The notes under the pieces: model-generated
Told to the model about the DNA's origin: nothing
Databases searched by the model: none
Seen by the model: the letters and a program-made list of their open reading frames with translations, nothing else
Assembly: GCA_017630215.1 (NCBI GenBank)
Contig: JAGBVR010000009.1
Span: forward strand, 1-64,000
Direction: 5' to 3'
From: Bacteroidales bacterium
Lineage (GTDB): Bacteria; Bacteroidota; Bacteroidia; Bacteroidales; UBA932
DNA length: 64,000 nucleotides
In this document: in pieces, positions 14,010-22,170 of the stretch
How positions within the stretch are numbered: the first letter of the stretch is position 1
Layout of the letters: each line of letters starts with the position of its first letter
Made by a program: the position numbers and the translations under genes

Positions 14010-15182
14010 TTATCCCTTGATCACAGCAATAGGGGAGAGCCTGGTCAGAATCTTGACAAGGTCGGTCTGGTTAGCCATGACTTCATCAATATCCTTGTAG
14101 GCGCTTGCGGCTTCGTCAAGATGGTTCACTGAGCGTATGCCGTGGATGATGCCCTTGCTGTCAAGCATCTCCTTCTCCTTTTCAAGCGAGAGAGTACGGA
14201 TGGCCTCCTTGCGACTCATCACACGACCAGCTCCGTGAGACGAACTCATGAATGCCTCTGGACATCCAAGTCCCTCGACGATGTATGAGCTTGTACCCTG
14301 TGATCCTGGTATGATGCCTACCTCTCCTGCACGGGCGCGGACCGCTCCCTTGCGATGCACGATTACGTTCTCACCATAGTGGTGTTCCCATGCAGCATAA
14401 TTGTGAGCTATATTGATCATAGGCTCGAAGACAACCTGAGGAAGTGCGTCAGCAATGATCTCCTGGATTCTGTCCATCATAAGCTTGCGGTTACAGAAGG
14501 CAAAGTCGACACAATATGACATCTCCTTCCAATAGTCGGTGAACTCCTTCACTCCGATTGGGAGGAAGTGCATCTGCCACTCCGGCTCTACCTTGGTGTA
14601 CATGATGGAGTTCAGCTTCTTGGCGAACAGGTTGTAGTAGTCTCCGACCTGCTTGCCGAGATTTCTTGAACCGGAATGAAGCATGATCCACAAATAACCT
14701 TCGTCATCCTTCTGGAGTTCTATGAAGTGGTTTCCGCCGCCAAGGGTGCCGACCTGACGTCTTGCTGAAGTGTATTGCCTGCTGACTACATGAAGCTTAT
14801 CTATATCGTGCCCCTTAGGCATGAACTCCTCATCCTGAAGCTCACTATGGTGGTCCATGCCGAGAGGAATTCGTGCACGAATACCAGCCATTATCTTCTC
14901 CCTGATAAGCTCCTTGGGGATTTCTTCCGCCATGAGATTGGTCTTCACTGCACACATGCCGCAGCCTATGTCCACGCCAACGGCGTTAGGCACGACCACG
15001 TTCTTGGTGGCAAGCACTCCGCCGATAGGCATGCCCATGCCACCATGTACATCAGGCATGAAGGCCAGGTGATGGTATATGAATGGAAGGCGGGAGAGAT
15101 TGTCTATCTCCTTCCATGCGTGAGGGTCAACGGTCTTCGCCCAGACCTTGACCGGAGTATCGTTAAGTAAGAATTCGTTCAT
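14010..15182 (-). CDS. rtcB: RtcB-family RNA-splicing ligase
   Basis: 390 residues. RtcB joins RNA 2',3'-cyclic phosphate (or 3'-phosphate) ends to 5'-OH ends using GTP and Mn2+. Family signatures: FMPDVHGGMGMPIGG (~42-56), GVDIGCGMCAVKTN (metal Cys, ~68-81), GTLGGGNHFIEL (~144-155), LHSGSRNLGK, VHRKGAVRARAG, IIPGSQGTSSYIV and SSSHGAGRVMSR, the last holding the histidine that is guanylylated. All are intact. The shorter length than E. coli RtcB (408) is normal for the subgroup. It lies 4 nt after the RlaP-like gene, at the end of an operon with Ro60 and Y-like RNAs, and so should heal RNAs cut by endonucleases such as anticodon nucleases. Confidence 0.95.
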   Translation of the reverse strand: MNEFLLNDTPVKVWAKTVDPHAWKEIDNLSRLPFIYHHLAFMPDVHGGMGMPIGGVLATKNVVVPNAVGVDIGCGMCAVKTNLMAEEIPKELIREKIMAGIRARIPLGMDHHSELQDEEFMPKGHDIDKLHVVSRQYTSARRQVGTLGGGNHFIELQKDDEGYLWIMLHSGSRNLGKQVGDYYNLFAKKLNSIMYTKVEPEWQMHFLPIGVKEFTDYWKEMSYCVDFAFCNRKLMMDRIQEIIADALPQVVFEPMINIAHNYAAWEHHYGENVIVHRKGAVRARAGEVGIIPGSQGTSSYIVEGLGCPEAFMSSSHGAGRVMSRKEAIRTLSLEKEKEMLDSKGIIHGIRSVNHLDEAASAYKDIDEVMANQTDLVKILTRLSPIAVIKG

Positions 15183-15186
15183 TGCT

Positions 15187-15960
15187 TTAGAAGGTAGTGT
15201 TGTTGAGTATGTTCAAGAAATATGCGTCCAGTGCCTTGTAGTTGAAAGGTGTTTCTTCTGGGAATGTGCCTAACATGTCTTCTATATCAGATGCAATGCC
15301 TGTGGCAAAGGCAACTAGAGTGTTACTGACTATCAAGGTGTTATGCTCACGACTTTCCTTTTTCAGGCGGACCAGTTCTGCAATCTCTTCCTTGATGTTC
15401 TTGTCGCAGATCATCTTATCGACAAGATCGTTGAAGAGTACAGGAGGATATGTTCCGTAAACGGCAGCATACTTAGCTGCAAGGAGTCCTCTGATGTGGT
15501 ACATGAACTTCTTCATTTCGCATCCGCGTTTCTCCAGATACCTCTTGTCATGATTCATGGCCATGTGGTAGTAGTGGTTGACAGCAGATACCTTTCTGAA
15601 GTAATCATTCTTGAGAGAACTTATAGACTGGAAGAACTCTGCGTCCTTATAGTAGATGATGGGAGAGTTGAGCCATTCGGCGAAGGCGCAGTTGCCTTTG
15701 CCCATCAGAAGGAGTGCCTTCCTGATGTCCCAGCCTGCGAAGTCCATCACTCCGTCTGAATCAAGTTCCTCGATGACGTCTCTACCCTCTATCAGGGTCA
15801 GATACCATTCCTTCCTGTGAACATAGACAAATCTTACGTCGTAGTCACTATCCTTCGATGCAAATCCCCATGCCCTGCTACCGGATTCGACAGCAAGGAG
15901 GATCTTTACATCGTACTTTGACTCTATATCTTTGAGTCTCTGTAATATCTTTGTTTCCAT
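15187..15960 (-). CDS. RlaP-like nucleotidyltransferase of the RNA-repair operon
   Basis: 257 residues of the DNA-polymerase-beta-type nucleotidyltransferase superfamily. The GS motif and first carboxylates are AVESGSRAWGFASKDSDYDVRFVYV (~23-47). The rest (WDIRKALLLMGKGNCAFAEWL) matches the RlaP family, which is found beside RNA ligases and predicted to add nucleotides during RNA repair. It follows three Y-like RNAs and overlaps the operon logic of rtcB (4-nt gap). The substrate is not established; adding terminal nucleotides to trimmed tRNA is an inference. Confidence 0.85.
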   Translation of the reverse strand: METKILQRLKDIESKYDVKILLAVESGSRAWGFASKDSDYDVRFVYVHRKEWYLTLIEGRDVIEELDSDGVMDFAGWDIRKALLLMGKGNCAFAEWLNSPIIYYKDAEFFQSISSLKNDYFRKVSAVNHYYHMAMNHDKRYLEKRGCEMKKFMYHIRGLLAAKYAAVYGTYPPVLFNDLVDKMICDKNIKEEIAELVRLKKESREHNTLIVSNTLVAFATGIASDIEDMLGTFPEETPFNYKALDAYFLNILNNTTF

Positions 15961-15976
15961 TTTGTTTTAATAAAAA

Positions 15977-16092
15977 GGATGACGCGACAAGCGCAAAGAG
16001 ACTTTTAGCAAAGCTAACGGTGGAATCCCTGACTCATCCAGGGCCCGTGCCGGTTTATCATACGAAGTAACCCTTCGCTACGGCAGTCATCC
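15977..16092 (-). ncRNA. Y-RNA-like gene 3 of the Ro60 operon
   Basis: The ends pair perfectly over 7 bp, GGATGAC (16092-16086) with GTCATCC (15983-15977). Directly inside the 5' strand is the shared block TGCCGTAG; directly inside the 3' strand is TTGTCGC. A second stem, GCGAAG/CTTTGC, follows, as in Y RNAs where Ro60 binds an interrupted helix. The distal part holds a CCCTGG/TCAGGG arm and a TTAGC...GCTAA hairpin, possibly tRNA-like as in YrlA. A T-run (TCCTTTTT) follows the 3' end. Confidence 0.78.
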
Positions 16093-16104
16093 AAGTTATG
16101 TGTA

Positions 16105-16197
16105 AGTGGTGCAACATGCGTGCGGACTCGTATCCCAACACTAAGAGTGTTGTGCTTCTCTAGCTAAACGAAGAAATTCCACACTACGGCAACCACT
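16105..16197 (-). ncRNA. Y-RNA-like gene 2 of the Ro60 operon
   Basis: Outer stem AGTGGT (16197-16192) with ACCACT (16110-16105); conserved TGCCGTAG inside the 5' strand and TTGC inside the 3' strand; inner stem GTGTGGA/TCCGCAC. The distal loop has a tRNA-like outline: TTAGCTA (D-arm-like), AACAC-TCTTA-GTGTT (anticodon-arm-like) and GGGATACGAGTCC (T-arm-like). About 93 nt. Confidence 0.78.
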
Positions 16198-16205
16198 ATG
16201 TTGTT

Positions 16206-16316
16206 AAGAGGAGCAATACTCGAAACCGGATCGGGGCGTGCGAATAGCCCCTAAAGGCTCAAAGATGAGCGGAAGATCCTAGGTAGCGAAGTATCCGGTT
16301 CCTACGGCATCCTCCC
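16206..16316 (-). ncRNA. Y-RNA-like gene 1 of the Ro60 operon
   Basis: Outer stem GGGAGGA (16316-16310) with TCCTCTT (16212-16206), conserved TGCCGTAG and TTGC at the same positions as in the other copies, and inner stem AACCGGAT/ATCCGGTT. The distal part has CTCATCTTTGAG and GGGGC-TATTCGCAC-GCCCC arms, the latter like a T arm. It begins within 3 nt of the Ro60 stop codon, so it is probably cut out of the operon transcript. About 111 nt. Confidence 0.8.
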
Positions 16317-16319
16317 GTT

Positions 16320-17846
16320 TTATAACTCAATCTGCTGGATATGCTTGAGTGCACTCTCTCCGCCCTCAATGGCATCAAGAATCTCAAAGACCTTTTCGCT
16401 CCATCCTGCGATAAGGAACACATCATCTGTAGTCTGTCTCACAGGCATCTGACCATATCCTCTCAAGTCAAAGAGATAGAGCTTTGCATCTGGGTTAAAG
16501 ATTTTGTATGCCTTCCATGCTTTCTCCAGGCTTCCACCATCACGGCGGCTATTCCACATTTGCATGTCCGTGAAGAACATGAGCTTGTCAACTTTGATGT
16601 TCTCCTTAAGAAGCCAGTCGATAGCCAGATGCCCATTGGTGGAGAATCCTACCTTATTGGCGTTCTTATGCATGTTGATGGTGTTCTCAAGTACCCCACA
16701 CTTCGGACCTCCTACGGCAGGAAGCCAGGTGTCTCCGAAGATGCCAGTAACAACAGACTTGCACTTGCTCTTGAGGATGGATCCAAGAAGGATTCCGATG
16801 TCATAGTTCATCACTGAACTCTTCGGTGATACAGGGAACTGCATTGAACCTGATACATCGCATGCGATGAATACTGGGGTGTCTTCGTTGAATCCGCAGA
16901 GGTTCTCCGCTGAGTGCTCAGCAGCCTTTTCTAAGGCTTCGAGGATATACTGTACCTCAGGGCGCTGAATGTTTGTAAGCTCTCGGTATGCAGTATAGAA
17001 TCTGAAAGGAAGCTGACGAGACTTGATGACCTCATCCCTTGATGAAATCCTATCGTGCACTATCTTGAGCATGTTCATATCCATGCCAACCTCAATGATG
17101 TTTCTGAGGTTTCTAAGGAGGGCCATATAACCGAGCTTTCCGCTCTGAAGGAGTTTTTTCCAACACTCCCTCTTTGCCTTGGTCTTCTCCTCCTCACTCT
17201 CAAAGGTCTGCTGGCCGAGTGCAGATAGTTCTGTCTCCCAGGTATAGGGAACCTTTAACTCTCCCGATACGATTCTGTTGAAGATGTCCTGCTGCTCCGG
17301 AGACTTTGCCTTAGGATGTACGATGAAAAGAGCGTCCTTAAGTTTAACCTCAAGGTTATCTCTGTTGTACTTGGCAAACTGGTACTCGTCGAAGCGGTTG
17401 AACGCGTTCTTGAGTCCCTCCTGAATCTGTCTGGAGAGCTTATTGAGCTTCTTCATGCCCTTGCCCTCGCCGTTTCTCCACTGATAGCAGGCGAGAGTCT
17501 CCATGATTTCATCAGCGCGGAGTACGACTCTGTCCATAGTCTTGCGCACAAGATGGTCTCCGTTGTGAATTTTAGCAAGCTCCACTATAAGGAAGAGCGG
17601 AATGCTTCTAAGGTTCATCTGTTCCCTGGCATAGATGGCAAGTTTTGCCACGAATTCCGGAGATACCTTTCGAATAAGTTCAGAAATCCTTTCTACTCTG
17701 CCATCACGTGACTCATAGAAACTGTCTCCCATTGCGCTGGTGACAACAGCAGTATACAGTTCCATCTCAGAAGACATCTTGTATGCCTTCTCTCCTTCAT
17801 AATTCATGATAATCTCTTTCTCTTTTGCAATGCTGTTGTACGTCAT
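16320..17846 (-). CDS. rsr: Ro60/Rsr-like TROVE-domain RNA-binding protein
   Basis: 508 residues. Residues ~15-320 are the TROVE ring of HEAT-like helices (YTAVVTSAMGDSFYES, LRSIPLFLIVELAKIH, GYMALLRNLRNIIEVGM). The C-terminus is a von Willebrand A domain with the MIDAS start DVSGSM (330-335) and the later FTDMQMW strand. Ro60 binds misfolded RNAs through the ring hole and Y RNAs on its outer rim; bacterial homologues (Rsr) work with exoribonucleases in RNA quality control. The gene is flanked by four Y-like RNAs in the same orientation and followed by RlaP and RtcB. The start is ATG 17846; a second Met at 17807 fits the domain equally well. Confidence 0.93.
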   Translation of the reverse strand: MTYNSIAKEKEIIMNYEGEKAYKMSSEMELYTAVVTSAMGDSFYESRDGRVERISELIRKVSPEFVAKLAIYAREQMNLRSIPLFLIVELAKIHNGDHLVRKTMDRVVLRADEIMETLACYQWRNGEGKGMKKLNKLSRQIQEGLKNAFNRFDEYQFAKYNRDNLEVKLKDALFIVHPKAKSPEQQDIFNRIVSGELKVPYTWETELSALGQQTFESEEEKTKAKRECWKKLLQSGKLGYMALLRNLRNIIEVGMDMNMLKIVHDRISSRDEVIKSRQLPFRFYTAYRELTNIQRPEVQYILEALEKAAEHSAENLCGFNEDTPVFIACDVSGSMQFPVSPKSSVMNYDIGILLGSILKSKCKSVVTGIFGDTWLPAVGGPKCGVLENTINMHKNANKVGFSTNGHLAIDWLLKENIKVDKLMFFTDMQMWNSRRDGGSLEKAWKAYKIFNPDAKLYLFDLRGYGQMPVRQTTDDVFLIAGWSEKVFEILDAIEGGESALKHIQQIEL

Positions 17847-17869
17847 ATCTTCTATATTTTACTAAATTA

Positions 17870-18019
17870 TAACAGGGCGACAATCGATGTGGCTGTTCCA
17901 TACATACTTCATCAGAAGCTTAAGGGATTTTTCAGATCGACTCATTCGTCCTCTCCTATCTCGCCATGTATTTCCAAGGTATCTAATCTCGATGTAAGCT
18001 GCACCTACGGCACCTGTCA
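17870..18019 (-). ncRNA. Y-RNA-like gene 0, promoter-proximal, upstream of Ro60
   Basis: The outer stem TGACAGG (18019-18013) pairs with CCTGTTA (17876-17870). TGCCGTAG follows the 5' strand and TTGTCGC precedes the 3' strand, as in the three downstream copies; only the inner stem is weak (GTG/CAC). About 150 nt, longer than the others. Its 5' end coincides with the predicted start of the ECF-type promoter at 18053-18028. It could act both as the Ro60 leader and as a free RNA. Confidence 0.65.
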
Positions 18020-18027
18020 TTATTATC

Positions 18028-18053
18028 TACCGCAAATCTCACCTTTTGTTACA
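18028..18053 (-). promoter_or_regulatory. ECF-type promoter of the Y-RNA/Ro60/RlaP/RtcB operon
   Basis: Minus strand TGTAAC (18053-18048), 17 nt, GTAGATAATA (-10, from 18030). The predicted start falls at about 18019, exactly where the first Y-like RNA stem begins. Confidence 0.75.
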
Positions 18054-18115
18054 AGCTTTTGAATTATTTGCAAGGCTTGCGATCGTAATTTCATGGTGCA
18101 AAGTAAAATACAAGG

Positions 18116-18134
18116 TGCGCAGTCTTATTGCGCA
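18116..18134. promoter_or_regulatory. Candidate operator between WYL gene and RNA-repair operon
   Basis: Two palindromic TGCGCA hexamers (18116-18121 and 18129-18134) lie 13 bp centre to centre, in the divergent spacer between the WYL gene and the RNA-repair operon. The WYL regulator is the obvious candidate binder. Confidence 0.4.
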
Positions 18135-18150
18135 GCAAGAATTAATTTGC

Positions 18151-18158
18151 TATTTTTG
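18151..18158 (+). promoter_or_regulatory. Housekeeping -7 element of the WYL gene
   Basis: TATTTTTG fits TAnnTTTG, 16 nt before the ATG at 18175. The TGCGCA pair lies where the -33 region would be, which fits autorepression. Confidence 0.6.
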
Positions 18159-18174
18159 TGAAAAATCTTGAATT

Positions 18175-19188
18175 ATGCCTGTTACACGTAATGCACTTAT
18201 CCGATATAAGACCATTGACAACTGTCTTCGCCGTCGCAACCGCAGGTGGACATTGGAAGATCTAATTGATGCTTGCAGTGATGCTCTCTACGAATACGAG
18301 GGCATTGATAAGGGTATCAGTAAGAGGACTGTCCAGATGGATATCCAGATGATGCGAAGTGACAAACTGGGATATAATGCGCCGATAGAGGTTTATGATA
18401 ATAAATACTACAGGTATTCCGATCCTGACTATAGTATCACCAATTCTCCACTTACGGATGAGGATTTGAAACTGATGGGGGAGTCAGTTGAATTGCTAAG
18501 ACAGTTTTCTGGATTCTCAGCCCTTTCTGGAATAGAGGATGTGGTAGGACGACTTGAGGACCAGGTGTCTTCAATGAGGCATAACCGCAAGCCTGTAATA
18601 CTTCTGGAGAAGAATGAAAGTCTCAGGGGACTGAAGTTCATAGATCCTTTATATAAGGCAATTCTGGAGAAGACTCCGGTCAAGATTATCTACAAGTCAT
18701 TCAAGGCCCGTGAGATGCAGAAGTTCATCTTCTCTCCGTTCTTCCTCAAGGAGTTCAGAAATCGCTGGTTCGTCTACGGATGGAAGAAGGGAGCAGGTAT
18801 GATCTTTAATCTGGCTTTGGATAGAATTCATGAGATGGGAGCGGCTCCTGGTGAGACATATCAGGAGAATAATATCATAGATCCTGATACCTTTTTCGAC
18901 AATCTCATTGGTGTAACTAAGAACATCAACGACAAGGCCCATAAGGTGCGCTTCTGGGCTGCACCTGAGCAGGTGCCTTACATTGAGACAAAACCGCTTC
19001 ATAAAAGCCAGTTCGTTGTTCAGAGGAATGAGGATGGGTCGGCTATCTTCCAGATGGAAGTGGTATTGAACTATGAGCTGGAGAAAGATCTTCTTGGCTT
19101 CGGAGAGGGAGTGAGGGTGCTCTCGCCCAGGTTATTGGTGCATAACATGTCCAAAAGATTGACTCAGGCAGCAAGGAACTATCAATAA
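18175..19188 (+). CDS. WYL-domain transcription regulator
   Basis: 337 residues. The N-terminal winged helix (LEDLIDACSDALYEYEG, KGISKRTVQMDIQMMRSD) is followed by a WYL domain (KIIYKSF, SPFFLKEFRNRWFVYGW, where the RWFVYG strand carries the WYL triad region) and a C-terminal WCX extension (KVRFWAAPEQVPYI). WYL domains bind nucleic-acid-derived or nucleotide ligands. Divergent placement next to a Ro60/RtcB operon parallels RtcR in Proteobacteria, which senses tRNA ends through a CARF domain. Here I infer a WYL regulator doing the same job with RNA fragments or cyclic-phosphate ends as ligands. Confidence 0.88.
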   Translation: MPVTRNALIRYKTIDNCLRRRNRRWTLEDLIDACSDALYEYEGIDKGISKRTVQMDIQMMRSDKLGYNAPIEVYDNKYYRYSDPDYSITNSPLTDEDLKLMGESVELLRQFSGFSALSGIEDVVGRLEDQVSSMRHNRKPVILLEKNESLRGLKFIDPLYKAILEKTPVKIIYKSFKAREMQKFIFSPFFLKEFRNRWFVYGWKKGAGMIFNLALDRIHEMGAAPGETYQENNIIDPDTFFDNLIGVTKNINDKAHKVRFWAAPEQVPYIETKPLHKSQFVVQRNEDGSAIFQMEVVLNYELEKDLLGFGEGVRVLSPRLLVHNMSKRLTQAARNYQ

Positions 19189-19212
19189 AAATAAATTATA
19201 AAGAATAAGACA

Positions 19213-19659
19213 ATGGGAATATTTGACGTAGATGAAAATATTGAGAACGTAAGCTTTGACAGGATATATAAACTGAAAAGATTATACGATGAGCTTAGTG
19301 ACGGGGCTTCCATAAAGGGGGAGCAGATAATCGCGGATACGCTTAAGATTTCTTATGAGTTCGGCGAGACTGAATGGCTTGGAGGAAAGAGAAGCGGTTA
19401 CTTCTTTAATTTCTATAAAAAGGATGATGAGAATAATTGGACCGCCCTATATGAAATTGATAAGTCAGATCGCAGAATATATGACCAAGAGAATCATACG
19501 TTGGAAGAGTTCTTTGTGAGAATGATATACTATATACCTTCTGATATATGGGCTGAATGGAATGATAATCAGGATGCTGGCAGACAAATATGGATCGATG
19601 TGTTTGAGCTGACCGAGGAAGAGATAAGTGAATTGGATGATCCTATGCTCCCTTGGTAG
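19213..19659 (+). CDS. Hypothetical protein
   Basis: 148 acidic residues, no signal peptide or membrane segment, no recognised family. It ends with a run of acidic residues (FELTEEEISELDD). It starts 24 nt after the WYL gene on the same strand and is probably cotranscribed with it. Whether it takes part in RNA repair is unknown. Confidence 0.65.
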   Translation: MGIFDVDENIENVSFDRIYKLKRLYDELSDGASIKGEQIIADTLKISYEFGETEWLGGKRSGYFFNFYKKDDENNWTALYEIDKSDRRIYDQENHTLEEFFVRMIYYIPSDIWAEWNDNQDAGRQIWIDVFELTEEEISELDDPMLPW

Positions 19660-19740
19660 GTTTTTACTTGGATGCTATCGTATCTCAATTATCTGTTGCA
19701 AAAGTATGGGCCCGTTTTGACAACTCTTGTCAATTGCTGA

Positions 19741-20427
19741 TTATTTGTCGAAAAATTTCTCAAAAATATATGCGCGGCTCTTAGCATATAGTGTTTCCCA
19801 TTTCTCACACATAATGACAGGATGGAAGCGTTTAATCGGAAATCTTTCGCCAGTATCATCGTCAGTGAATGTCTCATTTGTGACGGTATACAGAGTCCAA
19901 AGGTCTCTTTCTCCGTCACTTCCAACGGAAGCGCAAAAAGTCTGATTACCGATGGTGAATTCTCCACTTTTACTGAGAAGCTGAAGGAAAGCTCTGACTT
20001 CTTCTTCTAGAGTGTCTGCTAGTCCAAGATTGAAATTCCAAAATGAATCGAAATTTCTGATTTCTGATGGTGCGCTCCATAAAGAATCCTCATACTCTCG
20101 TTTTCTTTCATGTGCCATATCCCATAGTAAGCTCTTGAGGACCGAGTCTATAAGATTCTGCTCGTCAATCTTGTAATCGTGAACTGGAATCTCATCATCT
20201 CGATTAGAGAACTCTCTCAAAGCCTTGTTAAGACTTTCCTTGTCATCGATGGGGAAATAGCGTATCTCCGCGCTATTACTTGTGTAGATATATCCAAGGC
20301 TATGGATATATGCCATGGACTCGCGTGCCTGTTCCTCAAAAGGATTGCTACATAGGGCAATGATGCCGCTCTTATTAGAATTTACTAATGTCAGAAGCCT
20401 ATTGTAAAGTGTTTTAATGCAGGACAT
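19741..20427 (-). CDS. Hypothetical protein under ECF-type promoter
   Basis: 228 residues. Early sequence KTLYNRLLTLVNSNKSGIIALCSNPFEEQARESMAYIHSL is helix-rich and followed by YIYTSNSAEIRYFPIDDKES, which could be a winged-helix-like segment. The C-terminal half (RDLWTLYTVTNETFTDDDTGERFPIKRFHPVIMCEKWETLYAKSRAYIFEKFFDK) is mixed. No family recognised. An ECF-type promoter (20483-20458) lies just upstream. Confidence 0.68.
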   Translation of the reverse strand: MSCIKTLYNRLLTLVNSNKSGIIALCSNPFEEQARESMAYIHSLGYIYTSNSAEIRYFPIDDKESLNKALREFSNRDDEIPVHDYKIDEQNLIDSVLKSLLWDMAHERKREYEDSLWSAPSEIRNFDSFWNFNLGLADTLEEEVRAFLQLLSKSGEFTIGNQTFCASVGSDGERDLWTLYTVTNETFTDDDTGERFPIKRFHPVIMCEKWETLYAKSRAYIFEKFFDK

Positions 20428-20457
20428 ATTTAAATTGATTTATAATTCTTAGATACA

Positions 20458-20483
20458 TACTCTGAAATAGTTTTGTAGTTACA
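20458..20483 (-). promoter_or_regulatory. ECF-type promoter motif
   Basis: Minus strand TGTAAC (20483-20478), 17 nt, GTATGTATC (from 20460). The start would be near 20450, 23 nt before the ATG at 20427. Confidence 0.7.
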
Positions 20484-20559
20484 TGTAATATTTGCTTTGC
20501 GCGTTTCTTTTCTTTGTGTGAGTCTGTACATGCATACGGAAAATTCGTAAATTTGCCAT

Positions 20560-20766
20560 ATGAAGATAGAAGAAGCCATAGTCTATTGCCTCGCCACCTC
20601 AAACAGAGGAATGCGCAGCGAACAGATAGCTGACATGATAAACCGTCAGCGTCTTCATCTGCGTAAGGATGGTCAGCCGGTGAGTGCAAAACAGGTCTTC
20701 TACGTAGTTACTCATGCACCCCATACTTTCTGCTTGGCTGAGGGCAGGATAATGTTGATGATGTGA
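20560..20766 (+). CDS. Small HARE-like winged-helix protein
   Basis: 68 residues. EEAIVYCLATSNRGMRSEQIADMINRQRLHLRKDGQPVSAKQVFYVV has the pattern of a HARE-type or restriction-associated winged helix (helix, RSEQIADMIN, then KDGQPVSxKQV). A -7 element, TAAATTTG (20548-20555), ends only five bases before the ATG, so the mRNA may be nearly leaderless. It probably binds DNA or modified DNA; no partner is evident. Confidence 0.6.
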   Translation: MKIEEAIVYCLATSNRGMRSEQIADMINRQRLHLRKDGQPVSAKQVFYVVTHAPHTFCLAEGRIMLMM

Positions 20767-20854
20767 TGAGATGGGCGGGTCCCGGGATGATGCTTTATCA
20801 TCCTATAGAGGCTATAATGCATTTGATAAGGGAATTTATTCAGTAGAAACAGAT

Positions 20855-21262
20855 ATGATCAGACGAGTGCATTCATATGTCATAGCGGCAGCTATCTGGG
20901 GTATCCCAGGCATCAATATAGCAGTCAAGGGAATCAGGACTTACATGTTGATGAGGCCTGATGACTTGTGGTGGCTGCTGCTTATTACTGTCGCAGTGAC
21001 TATCTTCTTTTTCACTATCTTTCGTCGTGTCGTCAGAAAATACTCTGAAAGAATTGCCTCATTGCCGGACAGGGTGATGATATGGCGGATATTCCCACCT
21101 AAGGGATGGATTCTGCTCGCGATCATGATGGGATTTGGAATCACTCTGAAGCATATACCTGATGTTCCGATGTCCTTTACTGCATCGTTTTATTCAGGCC
21201 TGGGTCCGATGCTTATCGTATCGTCAATACAATATTTGAAAGCATGTTTTAAAACATTATGA
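20855..21262 (+). CDS. Four-segment membrane protein
   Basis: 135 residues from ATG 20855 (an in-frame ATG at 20771 would add 28 residues of unconvincing sequence). Four hydrophobic segments: YVIAAAIWGIPGINIAVKGI, LWWLLLITVAVTIFFFTIF, GWILLAIMMGFGITL and FYSGLGPMLIVSSIQYL. No known family by eye, but the protein recurs in Bacteroidota beside DUF1295 genes, and here it overlaps the next gene by 4 nt. Confidence 0.65.
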   Translation: MIRRVHSYVIAAAIWGIPGINIAVKGIRTYMLMRPDDLWWLLLITVAVTIFFFTIFRRVVRKYSERIASLPDRVMIWRIFPPKGWILLAIMMGFGITLKHIPDVPMSFTASFYSGLGPMLIVSSIQYLKACFKTL

Positions 21263-22158
21263 CACCTGAATCAACAATAGGAAAGCTTAAGTCGTCCCGT
21301 CAGTGTAGTTTCGTCATCATTACACTGATATATCTGGCTGCCACATTGCTTGGAATATGGGCATTTGCAGCTCTCAAAGATAGTCACTTTCTGTTAAGAC
21401 TTTTTGCAGCTGACTTTGCCGCTACAGTCTTTGTATGGCTATGGGGCGTCATATTCAGTAACTCTTCTGTATATGACCCGTACTGGAGCGTCGCTCCTCC
21501 GTTGATGCTCACAGGATATGCTATATATTGCGGCGCATCATCATGGCCTGTAGTGCTGATGCTTATTGCTGTATGGTATTGGGCTATCCGCCTGACCGGC
21601 AACTGGGCTTATACCTTCCCTGATCTGAACAAGCAGGATTGGAGATATGACATGTACAAGGAGAAGTTCCCACGCCTATGGCATGTGGTCAACTTCACCG
21701 GCATAAACCTGATGCCGACGATAGTGGTTTTCCTTGCAATGGTTCCGGGATTTCTTCTGATTGACCAGACTGCTTCATCTTTATTGCTATCAAATTTATG
21801 GACTTGGTCAGGCTTTGTCGTTTGCATTGGCGCAGCTACCCTGCAGCTTGTCTCCGACACTCAGGCTCACAGGTTCAGAAAGGCCCATAGGGGAGAAGTC
21901 TGCACTGTAGGATTGTGGAGCCGGTCGCGTCATCCCAATTACCTTGGTGAGATCCTTATGTGGTGGGGTGTGTATATGATGTATCTTACTGTCGGGGCAG
22001 GATGTCAGTCATGCGGCGGAATACTTCTGCCTGCAATAGGAGCTTTGGCTAATACCTGTCTGTTTGTCTTCATCAGCATCCCTATGATGGAGAAGAGGCA
22101 GATTGCCAATAAGCCAGGCTATGCAGCCTACAGGAAAAATGTTCGAATGTTAATTTAA
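21259..22158 (+). CDS. DUF1295-family integral membrane protein
   Basis: 299 residues, seven or so membrane segments. The C-terminal signature GLWSRSRHPNYLGEILMWWGVYMM is the cofactor-region motif of the steroid 5-alpha-reductase/isoprenylcysteine methyltransferase superfamily (DUF1295). It is preceded by SDTQAHRFRKAHRGEVCTVG, also family-typical. The substrate is unknown (lipid or quinone-like compounds are plausible). It is translationally coupled to the preceding membrane protein. Confidence 0.85.
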   Translation: MTPESTIGKLKSSRQCSFVIITLIYLAATLLGIWAFAALKDSHFLLRLFAADFAATVFVWLWGVIFSNSSVYDPYWSVAPPLMLTGYAIYCGASSWPVVLMLIAVWYWAIRLTGNWAYTFPDLNKQDWRYDMYKEKFPRLWHVVNFTGINLMPTIVVFLAMVPGFLLIDQTASSLLLSNLWTWSGFVVCIGAATLQLVSDTQAHRFRKAHRGEVCTVGLWSRSRHPNYLGEILMWWGVYMMYLTVGAGCQSCGGILLPAIGALANTCLFVFISIPMMEKRQIANKPGYAAYRKNVRMLI

Positions 22159-22170
22159 TAACCAATTGAT

